Part shown: positions 33,133-43,739 of the stretch, in pieces
Position numbering within the stretch: the stretch's first letter is position 1
Layout: each line of letters begins with the position of its first letter
Origin: Puccinellia tenuiflora
Taxonomy: Eukaryota > Streptophyta > Magnoliopsida > Poales > Poaceae
Assembly: GCA_012064385.1 (NCBI GenBank)
Contig: QRDG01000859.1
Coordinates: 186,001-250,000 of the forward strand
Direction: 5' to 3'
Length of the DNA: 64,000 nt
Translations under genes and position numbers: made by a program
The notes under the pieces: model-generated
Told to the model about the DNA's origin: nothing
Database searches by the model: none
The model's input: the letters and a program-made list of their open reading frames with translations, nothing else

Positions 33133-35241
33133 GTTTGGATTCAGTGCAAGCTCGGCCCTCAGCCCCTCACATACTCCTGTTCAGACTGAGTGTAGCTACC
33201 TATGAGCACACCTTCCTTGAGGCCGGACAGATATGGTAGACCCAAAAGGGTACACCTGTTGGCATGTGGAAGACACAGCTTGAGCAGCTGCAGCTTAGGT
33301 GTCGCTCCTCCTTCGAACTTGACAGAATCGACCAGCACTAGCTCGAGCACCACCAGGCTCTGGAACATCTCTGGACAGAAATTGAGATGGACCTCTTCAC
33401 CCGCGAACGACTCCTCCAACAGATGTAGGGATGCCAGATTTGGCAGATTCCCTAGGGTCTGTATGGCGGCGGCATTATGATCTGATATCATAGAGCTCCG
33501 CAGCTTCAGCTTCACCAGATTCTTGAGCCCCTGGATCCATTTAGGCAGTTCGACTAGGTTGCCATACAGCTTAAGGATCTGCAGGTTCTCCGGAAATGAG
33601 AACGTTCCATCCAAGCATCCAGATAAACCTAGTTCCCCCTCTGACCGAATTGACAATGACTCCAGTTGACTGAGAGCAACGACTGTCAAACACACCTATG
33701 AGCACACCTTCCTTGAGGCCGGACAGATATGGTAGACCCAAAAGGGTACACCTGTTGGCATGTGGAAGACACAGCTTGAGCAGCTGCAGCTTAGGTGTCG
33801 CTCCTCCTTCGAACTTGACAGAATCGACCAGCACTAGCTCGAGCACCACCAGGCTCTGGAACATCTCTGGACAGAAATTGAGATGGACCTCTTCACCCGC
33901 GAACGACTCCTCCAACAGATGCAGGGATGCCAGATTTAGCAGATTCCCTAGGACCTGTATGGCGGCATTGTGATCTGATATCATAGAGCTCCGCAGCTTC
34001 AGCTTCACCAGATTGTTGAGCCCCTGGATCCATTTAGGCAGTTCGACTAGGTTGCCATACAGCTTAAGGATCTGCAGGTTCTCCGGAAATGAGAACGTTC
34101 CATCCAAGCAGCCAGATAAACCTAGTTCCCCCCTCTGACCGAATTGACAATGACTCCAGTTGACTGAGAGCAACGACTGTCAAAGACAGCTCTTGTCCAT
34201 TTTCAGATAAACCTGGTTCCCCCTCTGACCGAATTGACAATGACTCCAGTCGACTGAGAGCAACGACTGTCAAACACAGCTCTTGTCCATTTTCCTTATT
34301 TACGTTGGTCACTCCAAACTTGCGCAACTGGGTGAGTCTTTTTATGTCCTTCAGAATGGCCTTCCCTCGTCATGCAATGTTCACAACACCCAATGTACGT
34401 AGGGCTTTCAGTTTTCTCATCCCTCTTGGCACTAAAACACCATGTAGCTCCGGACGCATCGCAATAGCTGGGACAACAGCGCAGCATATGCCAGTGCATA
34501 CATCACTGCGGCTATCTTCATGATGGAGCGGAGGTGGACGCCAAAATAAGCAAGATGCCATAAAAAAGAGAGGCAACAAGCATGCCCTGTAGCCCATTAA
34601 CCCTTCATTTCCATATCCTGGATACGAGAAGTCCTCATCCCGTGGTTTCCTACCAGCATGAAGATTGTATAGCTTCTCAAGATTGATGATACTCTTCGGC
34701 ACCTTGATTATTACCGTACCTCTGACATCAAGCGTCTGGAGTTCCCTCAAGTTACCCAACGAATCTGGCAGGTGATAAATATCGTCACACCCCCTTAGTG
34801 AAAGGTATCTTAGGTGCAGAAGCTTCCCAATATGCTTAAGGTGATGGTCACGTACACCTGTTGTGTCTTCTAAGTCCAGCACTCGCAGTAGAGTCATCTT
34901 GTCAGAAATGAAAAATGACTTGTACTCACCAAAAACTGTTACTGATCGTACATGGGACATGTCGACTATGCTCTCGAACTCATCCTGGTCTCCTTGCCAA
35001 TTGCCGTTTATAGCAAGGTGGCGCATTGTGGCTTGGCTGTTTGAGCTGCAACCATCCTCCAGTGTAAAAATGAGATTTTCTTCTATCGATTGTGAGATGC
35101 CGATTTCACGCATGAGATCGTGAACTTGGCAAAAATCAATCCCTTTTGTACTATGTTTTGATCCTTGAGATGCTAGGATCATACTCCTGCTTATAAGTTC
35201 CATGAAGTAACCATCTGCTATTTCCTCCATAGGCTTGCCTC
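33133..35241 (-). pseudogene. NLR-B exon 3, downstream half (LRRs)
   Basis: Resumes after the copia element with GKPMEEIADGYFMELISRS, includes CQVHDLMREIG (VHD) and the first LRRs (LRYLSLRGCDDIYHLPDSLG). A TGA at 34372-34370 ends the frame after TLGVVNIA; NLR-C has an Arg codon there. Beyond it the LRR coding sequence persists with a partial and a full tandem duplication and runs to LNPN at 33133, where the CACTA end begins. Confidence 0.9.
33201..34290. repeat. Tandem duplication of the C-terminal LRR block (496 bp)
   Basis: 33201-33696 and 33697-34192 are almost identical, from TATGAGCACACCTTCCTTGA to the segment encoding TVVALSQLESLSIRSEG. Differences are few (NAAAIQTLGNLP versus NAAIQVLGNLL, LKNL versus LNNL). 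A further partial copy of about 86 bp (ENGQEL.LTVVALS.LESL) lies at about 34200-34290. The unit of 496 bp is not divisible by three, so the duplication shifts frame. Confidence 0.92.
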
Positions 35242-35397
35242 TGTGAGAAGATTGACCACACTTGGGCCTTTTCCATTACGTGAATATATAGACAAATATT
35301 ACAATCCTAATCATAAATGGGAGATCACAATAATAAAGACTCTCCACAATTTAGGGGATCAGGGATATGTCACGGTACGTGACATATCTGTCTAACA
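35242..35397 (-). repeat. 3' LTR of the copia element
   Basis: 156 bp, identical by eye to the 5' LTR. The RNase H frame stops a few bases inside it. Confidence 0.97.
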
Positions 35398-37862
35398 CTC
35401 CCCCGCAGTCACAACGGGAGGAGAGCGGACGTTGAGACTGGACCGAAAATCCAGAAACAACGGTGACGGAAGTCCCTTCGTCAAGATGTCGGCGAACTGG
35501 CGAGACGAGGGAACATGCAGCACGCGTACTTGGCCCATAGCAACACGATCGCGAACGAAGTGGAGGTCGATCTCGATGTGTTTAGTACGCTGATGCTGGA
35601 CGGGGTTCGTGGACATGTAGACGGCGCTAACATTGTCGCAGAACACAACCGTAGCCGGAGGAGATGGTCGATGAAGCTCGTGGAGTAGTTGACGTATCCA
35701 ACTAGCCTCGGCGACAGCGTTAGCCACCGCACGGTACTCTGCCTCGGCGCTGGAGCGAGACACCGTGTGTTGCCGTTTCGAGGACCATGAGACAAGGTTG
35801 TCACCGAGGTAGACGCAGAAGCCTGAGGTAGAACGGCGAGTGTCGGGGCAGCCGGCCCAGTCGGCGTCGGTGTAGGTGACCATGGAGTCCGGTGAAGTCG
35901 AGTGAAGCTGTAGTCCATAAGAGAGCGTGCCCTTGACATAGCGCAAGATGCGCTTGATGGCCGCGAGATGCTGCTCGCGAGGATCATGCATATGAAGGCA
36001 CACCTGCTGAACGGCGTAGGCGATGTCGGGGCGCGTGAAGGTGAGGTACTGGAGACCCCCGGCGAGGCTCCGGTACTCGGTGGGGTCAGCGACGGGAGCG
36101 CCGGCCGTGGCAGCAAGTTTTGGTGAGGTGTCGACCGGCGTTGTCGCGGACTTGCAGCCCGTCATGCCGGCTTTGTCCAAGATCTCCGCAGCGTACTTGG
36201 CTTGCGAGAGATGCATGCCCGAGGGGTCGCGGGTGACCGCGATGCCGAGAAAGTAGTGAAGGCTGCCCATGTCCGTCATGGCGAACTCGGAGCGTAGAGA
36301 GGCGGTGATCCTGTCGAGTAGCTGCGGTGAAGAGGCGGTGAGGACGATATCGTCGACGTACAACAGGAGGTAGGCGGTGCCCTCCGCACACTGGAGCACA
36401 AACAGTGACGTGTCGGAGCGAGAGCACGTGAAGCCGATCGAGGTGATGAAGGTGGCGAAGCGCTGGTACCACGCGCGAGGAGCCTGCTTGAGACCGTAGA
36501 GAGATCTGTTGAGCCGGCAGACGTGGTCGGGGCGGGTGGGTCGGTGAAGCCTGTCGGTTGACGACAGTAGACGACCTCGGCGAGCGTGCCGTGGAGGAAA
36601 GCGTTCTTGACGTCGAGCTGGCGAGTCTCCCACTTGAGAGAGAGCGCGAGGGAGAGGATGATGTGGACCGTGGCCGGTTTAACAACCGGGCTGAACGTCT
36701 CATCGAAGTCTACGCCTTGCTCCTGGGAAAAACCGCGAAGCACCCAACGGGCTTTGTAGCGGTCGAGAGAGCCGTCGGGCTTTAGCTTGTGGCGAAAGAC
36801 CCACTTGCCGGTGACGATGTTGGCGTTCCGAGGAGGGGGCACAAGGTCCCAAGTGTCGTTGCCGAGGAGCGCGCGGTACTCGGATGTCATAGCATCGAGC
36901 CAGTTGGGGTCCTTGAGAGCTGCACGGGCGGAGGAGGGGACCGGTGAGTACCTGTGGACAGGAGCAAGCAAAGTAAGCCGCTCACGGGGTGGGACGCGGA
37001 TGCCGGAGACGCCGCGCGTGTGATGCAAAGGTGGGGGCGCTGGCGAGGGGGCGCGTGGAGGTGAAGGCGCCGGTGGGGGTGAGGGTGGAGGAGGTGGTGA
37101 GGGTGCTGGCGGTGGGGAGGGTGGGGGTGTGGGGGCGACGGTAGTGGGTGCAACCGGTGGGAGAACAACGGGAAGGACGTCGGCCTCAAGAAACTCGTAG
37201 GTGGCAGCGGAGGGTGGCTGCGGCGAGGTGAAAGGAAAAGTGGACTCGTCGAAGACAACGTGGCAAGAGATGATGATGCGATGAGTGGCAAGATCCATGC
37301 AGCGGTAACCTTTGTGATGAGGGGAGTAGCCTAGAAAGATACAAGCACTAGACCGTGGGGCGAGTTTGTGAGGCATGGTGGAGGCGGTATTGGGGTAGCA
37401 AAGGCAACCAAAAACCCGTAGGGACGAGTAGTCGGGATGGGTGTTGTGGAGGGCGAAATAAGGGGAAGGGGCACTAATGGTTTTGGTGGGGAGGCGATTG
37501 AGCACGTGAGTGGCGTGATGGAGAGCTTCTACCCAAAAACGAGGCGGTAAGCTAGCCTGAAACAAGAGGGATCGCACTATGTCATTGACGGTACGCAAAA
37601 GGACGAGTAGTGCTGCTAGTGGAGGAGGAAAAAGGCAAGCGTACATGGCGTCCAAGTTGACATGCATGACAAAGACTACTGTGGTTTGGTTTATTACACG
37701 GTAAAGAAATATGCTGTGAAAGGCGACGATAAGCGTCATGTCCAGGGTGACCGGGACGACGATGCCAAGTGTCATGAGTGATGGTGGTCGAGGTGAGGGC
37801 ACGGGGCGCCGAAGGCTGAAAGGAATAAAGCTCCCCCGTACTGTTGCACCGAAAGAGCTCAC
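35392..37862 (-). pseudogene. copia integrase remnant, reverse transcriptase and RNase H
   Basis: After TTRPF the sequence jumps to RTVNDIVRSLLFQASLPPRF, the C-terminal integrase region, so the DDE core is deleted (junction about 37585-37600). The RT follows: WLDAMTSEYRALLGNDTWDL, KWVFRHKLKPDGSLDRYKAR, QLDVKNAFLHG; a one-base insertion near 36535 shifts frame before LNRSLYGLKQAPRAWYQRF and the catalytic LLLYVDDIVLT. RNase H is visible as YTDADWAGCPDTRRSTSGF and SSAEAEYRAVA. RT and RNase H catalytic residues are retained but not in one open frame. Confidence 0.92.
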
Positions 37863-38493
37863 GCCGGGTGATGAGATCCTTCATAGAAAAACCAAAAGGG
37901 TCAAATTTGACGGAACAATTGTTATCGGTAGTAAACTGGTGGACAGAAATCAGATTTTTAATGATGCGAGGTGTAACAAGGACGTTCTGCAAATGAAGAG
38001 GACGATTCGAATATAAAGATGGAAGAGAACCATGCCCAGATGCGGAGACGGGAACGGAGGATCCGTCTTCAACGGTAACATGTTGATGAGCCGGATGCAG
38101 TGAGAGAGAGGAAAGGATACCAACGTCGTTGGAGAGGTGAGCGGTGAAGCCACTGTCCATGACCCACTCCGGGGTGGGTTGCTGCAGCGTCATGTTGGTG
38201 AAGTGCTGCGAGAGGGCGGAGGTGTCCCATGTTGGCGTCGAGGCAGGGGGCGCGGTGTAGACGGCAGGACCGCGCGGGGCGCCGTAGGCGGCGTGGTGGA
38301 CCTGGCCGTGAGGGACGCCGTAGGCGCCGCCGGGGGCGGTGTAGAACGCGGGCGGCGGAGGAGGCGCCGCCATGTAGGCATGAGGACGAGCGGCGGGGCG
38401 AGGGCTGGCGCCGAGGAGACCGTGCCCGGCACCGGGCTGCTGCATAGGCCACATCTGGATGGCCCCGGTCCATGGATTGAACGGAGTGGGCAT
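37582..38493 (-). pseudogene. copia protease and GAG-pre-integrase
   Basis: Pro/Ala-rich spacer, then the aspartic protease active site WVMDSGFTAHLSND with SLPSL and NVLVTPRIIKNLISVHQFT, then the GAG-pre-integrase zinc region (WHRRPGHPGHDAYRRL, CHACQLGRHVRLPF). The frame runs out at TTRPF, where the integrase catalytic core should begin. Confidence 0.9.
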
Positions 38494-39299
38494 CGGAGGA
38501 GCGCCACGAGGACCGCCGTAGGGTTTGGGATTTTTACCCTTGTACCTCGGGTTGACGGGAGGCCTCCAGGGTTGAGCGGCGGCAGCAGGGGGCCGCCGGC
38601 GATGCCAGCGGGGGTGGCGGGGATGGCGGGTCCGGGCTTGGCGGCGACGAAGGCCGCGGCGGAGGACTTGGGAGAGCGACGAGCGTTCTTCATCTCCTGG
38701 AGGAGGAGCATGTCGCAGAACTCGAGGAAGGTAGGGTAGGGCTTGAGCATGGGGGCGAGGTCGGCGATGCCATCGTAGTCCTCGTGGAGACCCTTGATGA
38801 CGTTGGTGACGAGGTCGGTGTCGGAGACGGGGGCGCCCACCTCCGCTAGGGCATCGGCGGCCGCCTTCTGGCAGTGAAGATACTCGGTGATGGACCGGTC
38901 CTCCTGCTTGATGATGCTGAACTCCTCGGAGAGATAGATCTCGCGCGTCTTCTTGTTGGCGTTGAAGAGCGCGATGACGGCGTGCCAGACCTTGTAGGCG
39001 GTGGTGTCGTCAGCCATGACGAGATCGACGATGTCCATGGCCATGGAGCCGTAGAGCCAGCGAAGGACCATGGCGTCGAGACGGAACCAGGTGGGGTCCT
39101 TCGGCGCGATCTCCTTGGTGAGGTGGTCCTCAAGCGCGTAGGTGGTGACGGCAATGGTGAAGAAGGTGCGCCACTTGGGGAAGGAGGGGACCATGAAGTC
39201 GAGGACGACCAGGACGAGAGAGCGGATGTTTTGGACGGCGGAGGCCTGTGCCCATAGGTGAGCGTCGTGGTGTGGCTGGGGTGGTTCGGAGGGCGCCAT
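38490..39299 (-). pseudogene. copia gag
   Basis: Starts MAPSEPPQPHHDAHLWAQ and contains the UBN2-type gag core (LTKEIAPKDPTWFRLDAM, ATTAYKVWHA-like DTTAYKVWHAVIALFNANKK, ITEYLHCQKAAADALAEVG). A frameshift near 38585 moves the C-terminal part (AAQPWRPPVNPRYKGKNPKP) into the protease frame. No CCHC knuckle was seen. Confidence 0.88.
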
Positions 39300-39374
39300 G
39301 GGAGGGGGAGAGGCGGCGACAGAGGGTAGGGAGGGCGGAAGCGTAGGGTTTTGGGATGTGTTAGGCTGATACCA

Positions 39375-39530
39375 TGTGAGAAGATTGACCACACTTGGGC
39401 CTTTTCCATTACGTGAATATATAGACAAATATTACAATCCTAATCATAAATGGGAGATCACAATAATAAAGACTCTCCACAATTTAGGGGATCAGGGATA
39501 TGTCACGGTACGTGACATATCTGTCTAACA
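39375..39530 (-). repeat. 5' LTR of the copia element
   Basis: 156 bp; in element orientation begins TGTTAGACAG and ends CTTCTCACA. Identical by eye to 35242-35397. Confidence 0.97.
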
Positions 39531-39892
39531 GCCTCGAACCTCCCTTGAGTAACCCTCCGCAGTCCAACGACACACCAATCTTCCACGTCGTACCGTTTGG
39601 TCCTCGGGAAAGATGGGCATATACAAGAAACAAGACTTAAGGTAATAGGGCAAACCATCGTAGCTTCTCATAAGGATGGTTCTTATGGTCCCAATCTCTG
39701 AATTCATCTTCAACTCGGCACTGATATGCTCATTCAACTTCCTCATTCCATTATGGTTTTCGGTTGGTTTGCCAAAAAGCCCCCAATGGTGACTATGGCA
39801 AGTGGAAGTCCACTGCATTTCTTTAGGATCAGATTTGCTTGTTCAACCAACTCAGGATACTCCTCATCCATATTAGTGCCCTTGCCAAATAC
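39531..39892 (-). pseudogene. NLR-B exon 3, upstream half
   Basis: Begins VFGKGTNMDEEYPELVEQ after acceptor CAG, passes through the GLPLAIVTIGG region, then loses one base near 39748; the downstream frame reads RKLNEHISAELKMN, CFLYMPIFPEDQTV and WTAEGYSREVRG. It stops at the copia insertion (GCCTC duplication 39531-39535). RNBS-D is intact here, unlike NLR-A. Confidence 0.9.
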
Positions 39893-42800
39893 CTGAAATT
39901 AATATAAGTTCTGATTTTTAGTACTTATTTCGCAATTGAAACTAGTATCATTTAGTCTTTTCTAATTTATAATCAATAGAATATGATGCAATGCAAAAAA
40001 AAAAGTGCATAATGCCAAATCAACCCAACGGCATGCGGGGAAAACATGGGGCCTGGACGCACACTGGTCCTACGATTCAGCCGGCCACCCGACTCTGCTC
40101 GAAAGAAAAAATCTCACCCGCGAGTTGCGACTGGAATAGTAGTGCTAATCCAACTTAGCTTGGAGTAGTTGCGGCAATAAATGTACACATACGTCTCACC
40201 CCCCAGCTACCAGTGTTGCTACTAGCGCGACCCGATCAAGGAGGCTGGCGTGAACATGTGTGTGTCGCGGGAACATCTGAACTTAATTACTGATATCCTT
40301 CGTTCGATAAGCTTCTTAGCAAGTCAGCTCTAAACCGTGAAGCGAGATTATCGGTATGTCCTCACTAGCATGCATACATGCTCTATAAGTATATTAAAAA
40401 TAATACATCCACTAAAATAGTACTATCTCCGATCCAACTTTGTACTAGATCAGCTATATTTAATATGGAGAGGCTAGTTCTTTTTTGAAATCGAGCATAA
40501 AAGAGTAGATCAAATAAAAATTAAAGATTAAAACTAAAGTAGATCAAATTAAAACTTATTCTAAATAGATAGAAAATACTATTAATCAATTGTATGAATT
40601 ATATCATGTGTATATAAAAAGTTGTGTTGTGTCTTATGGTAGTTATAAGAAATTAATAAAAGTAGATTGATGAAATTTGAAGATTGATAACTCAAGAGTC
40701 TATCGAAATGTTATTGCAAACTGAAGCAATACAAGTTTTTAGAGAGGCTTCCAAATTGACATATAGAGAATCAAATTTGACGCTTTTGTTGGACACATGC
40801 TTTGTTGGAGGAGATAATGGAAAAGGGGCAAACTAATGGTAGGGTTACACGAGCAACGTACATAAGAAGGTATATAAGAAGCATCCCCGCAAAGCAACGT
40901 ACATAAGAAGCACACAAGCAACAGCACACACGATCTGCAGGTATATATGCATCTCGATCTCCAGGATTTTTTTAAAATCTCCGCTTGCTGCTACTCACGG
41001 ATATTTTAAACGCAAGCACACACTATTATCCCAGTGTATATATACAGCACACAAGTTACAAGTACACATCCTATGTGAATGTGTATGCAATATGCATCTC
41101 TTCTTGCAGTTTTCATGTCCAATCTTAATATATATTTGTAAGTATAAAGATAAATACACAATGGTAAATTAATAATGCAATAGACATTAATTATTAATAA
41201 TTTGACAAAGCTTAATTTATAGGGTTCGCTATATTTCCTCTTTTCTGTGCATGTCATATTTCCTCTTTTCTGTGCATGTCCTTTTTACAGACGGATATAT
41301 TATGAAAGCTATAAATAAAGGTCAAGAAAAACAGGAAAATATCACACACTTGCGTGCAAAGAATCAGACACATATGCAACGTTCCAACTTCCAAGGTAGA
41401 AAATTTATATAGATACGAGGATGTGGTACCTAAGAATTTGTATACATGCAAACAGAAATTGAATGCCTGAAGTTAGATTTTCTTAAAGTCCAACTGGATA
41501 GATTTATGGGATCCATGATGTGTCTATGTGCATGTTATGAGATTAAAGTAAGCAATTTCTTTCATAGAAATTGTCCAAGCCAAGAAGCTTAGAGGAATAA
41601 ATTAACATGGATTTTAACTCCTATGAATTAAGATTGGGACGGGAAAAAGGTTAATTGGATATTTTATTCCAATTATATATTTTATCTTGCAGCAGAATGT
41701 TTGAGTTTTAATCAATACAGAAAAAGGTATACCCAGACTATTGAACCGAACAATCGGAACAAAAGATATCCAAGAGTTTCAACAGTCTTGGTAGACCACA
41801 AGAGCTTGAGAGCTAGGACCTACAAATGAATTTCCAGTTGATACGCAAATACTCAAATGCGGTGATTGAATTTCAAGGTAAAAGGATGGTCATGTCTAAT
41901 GTTAGATTTATTTCCTAACAAGCTTGAATATGAATTATCGGTTGCGCATACATTTGTCTTCTCATGATAATTTTGACAAATAAAATGTTAAGCACATAAA
42001 TGATGAAAGGCATGTTAGTATCAAGTCGTTCATCATCTTAGCACACCGATTAGAACACTTATCTAACTGAACTAAGTTCACGTGCAAATCACATTCAACT
42101 AACATGAATAAAATAAAAATAATAGTACTCTTGACATTTGGAAGTACAATAACTTTTATTTTGCAAATGCATGCATTTATCTTCAATATTGATGGTTTTA
42201 AAAATACCACAAGAAACATGGATTTACAACTGAAAATTGTTGTAAGTCTATATAGGCATATTTGTGGAAATTTCTGGAGACATTTATAACATGAAAAATA
42301 AATACACGACATTCCATTTGAATATAGAAATGGTATTAAAAAAGAAAAATAAGAATCTAAAATGATTTTGAAATGGAAATATAAATCTACGTGAAGGTAT
42401 GAGGAAAAAAAATATAATCGGAGGCAACGTATATGATAATCAAGAAAAAATTGGGAGTCATGAGAGAGTTGCAAGGAGAAGGCTCAATGGTAAGAAGTTG
42501 CACACGTGTGTCAAGGAAGAATGACGCTACCACTATAACAATATCAACACCCACGAAAACATGATAGTTTAAACAGAAGTCAGCCCAAAGTATTAGCTTT
42601 GGTATCCAAAGTAGGTCTCAACATTGAAAAAAAATTAATTAAAAAATGTAGAACTTTCATTTTAGAAATTTTCTAGCAGAGAATATTTCATCAAGAAGAC
42701 GCCTACAATCAATTTCGGAAGGAAATGCTACTCTGGATCTAAAATTTGGAAAAAAATGATTCTAATTCTAGGTAACATATACTAATTCATATGACACTCT

Positions 42801-43121
42801 TTAGTTTACACAACTATCATTTGCCCATAAAATAAATATGATTACAAAAACTGTGTTATTTCAGGATAGTCACATCATTAAATATACATGGTTGGATAAT
42901 TTAATTTTTAGACTCTCAAGACACTAAAGAGTAAAGACACAGCCCTCGCATCTGCGAGGACCACCCTGCTAGTTCAAAATTAAATAAAATAAATAGAGGT
43001 AGACCACATGGCATCGTTAGTAAAAAAAAATATACTCGTTCACATGTGCTTGTTCTTAGAATCTACAAATATCCCTTTTTTATTCAAACAAATAGAATAT
43101 GAGATAATATGCTATATGTAC
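39893..43121 (-). other. NLR-B intron 2 (3.2 kb)
   Basis: Colinear with NLR-A intron 2 but lacking its RTE LINE and Stowaway. A small local repeat GCAACGTACATAAGAAG occurs twice at 40853-40909. A short Helitron 3'-end-like segment (42914-42972) is present here and absent from NLR-A. Open frames such as 41962-42474 are intronic noise. Confidence 0.8.
42914..42972 (+). mobile_element. Helitron 3'-end relic
   Basis: CCTCGCATCTGCGAGG forms a perfect 7-bp stem, followed by ACCACCCTG and CTAG next to a T, matching the grass Helitron 3' structure (hairpin, about 10 nt, CTAG). A TCTCAAG start 59 bp upstream is preceded by C rather than A, so a complete mini-Helitron is not supported. The paralogous NLR-A intron lacks it. 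Confidence 0.5.
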
Positions 43122-43739
43122 CTTCTTGATGAATAGGTCAAGTGCATAGTTGCCTTTCAGACTTTGGAGTTCGTATACTTTTTCATGTTTCTTTGAACAA
43201 TGTGTGGCAATATCCATTACCCTTGTTGTGACTATGATCCGGCTTGATGTCTCCGTTGCAGGAAAATGTGGTATTATAGTGTCCCACTCTGCATTGGACG
43301 ACAGATCATCAAGAACAATCAAATATTTTTTTCCTGGTAATTCGGTTTGCATTTCTGGGACATCCTTGTAGCCAAATTGCGAAGCTAAGTTCTGGAGGAG
43401 CTCGTTAACATTGAAAGGGCGCATAATTGTGGCACAAGCACGCTTGCCAAACTTGCCACTGAGCTTTTCATCTTGGTAGATATCTCTGACTAGTGTGGTT
43501 TTTCCAAGACCACCCATTCCCCACACGCAGATCACTTCAAGTTGGCTATCTTCAGTTGTAATTCGTTTGATAATTTCTTCTTTTTCCTTCTCTCGCCCAA
43601 TGAGCTGAGATTCCTTAAAAGCCGCTAGCATCGTCTCTGTACGACTGAGCATCTTCCGATTTGAAGAACTGTCACTAACTGTAGTATCTGCATTTGAGCT
43701 AGTCCCAGCCTCCGTTGAATCTGATCCATCTTGAGAACC
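43122..43739 (-). CDS. NLR-B exon 2: intact canonical NB-ARC2
   Basis: 206 codons, open throughout and in phase at both ends (acceptor TCTAG, donor GTACAT). It begins GSQDGSDSTEAGTSSNADTT, a Ser-rich linker, then SQLIGREKEKEEI, P-loop GMGGLGKTT, kinase-2 LIVLDDLSS and RNBS-B SSRIIVTTRV, ending LFIKK. It is the only exon of this gene without damage; the gene as a whole is dead. Confidence 0.9.

Larger units (their letters stand above)
35242..39530 (-). mobile_element. Ty1-copia LTR retrotransposon in NLR-B exon 3
   Basis: 4289 bp with a perfect 5-bp target duplication GCCTC (35237-35241 and 39531-39535), two 156-bp LTRs that read identical, a primer-binding site TGGTATCAGCC next to the 5' LTR (39374 downward; complement of initiator tRNA-Met) and a polypurine tract GCGGGGGAG next to the 3' LTR. 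Order gag, protease, integrase, RT, RNase H is copia. The integrase core is deleted and at least two frameshifts break the polyprotein, so this copy was probably moved by enzymes of another element. It splits the NLR between VRG and the following KPMEE. Confidence 0.97.
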
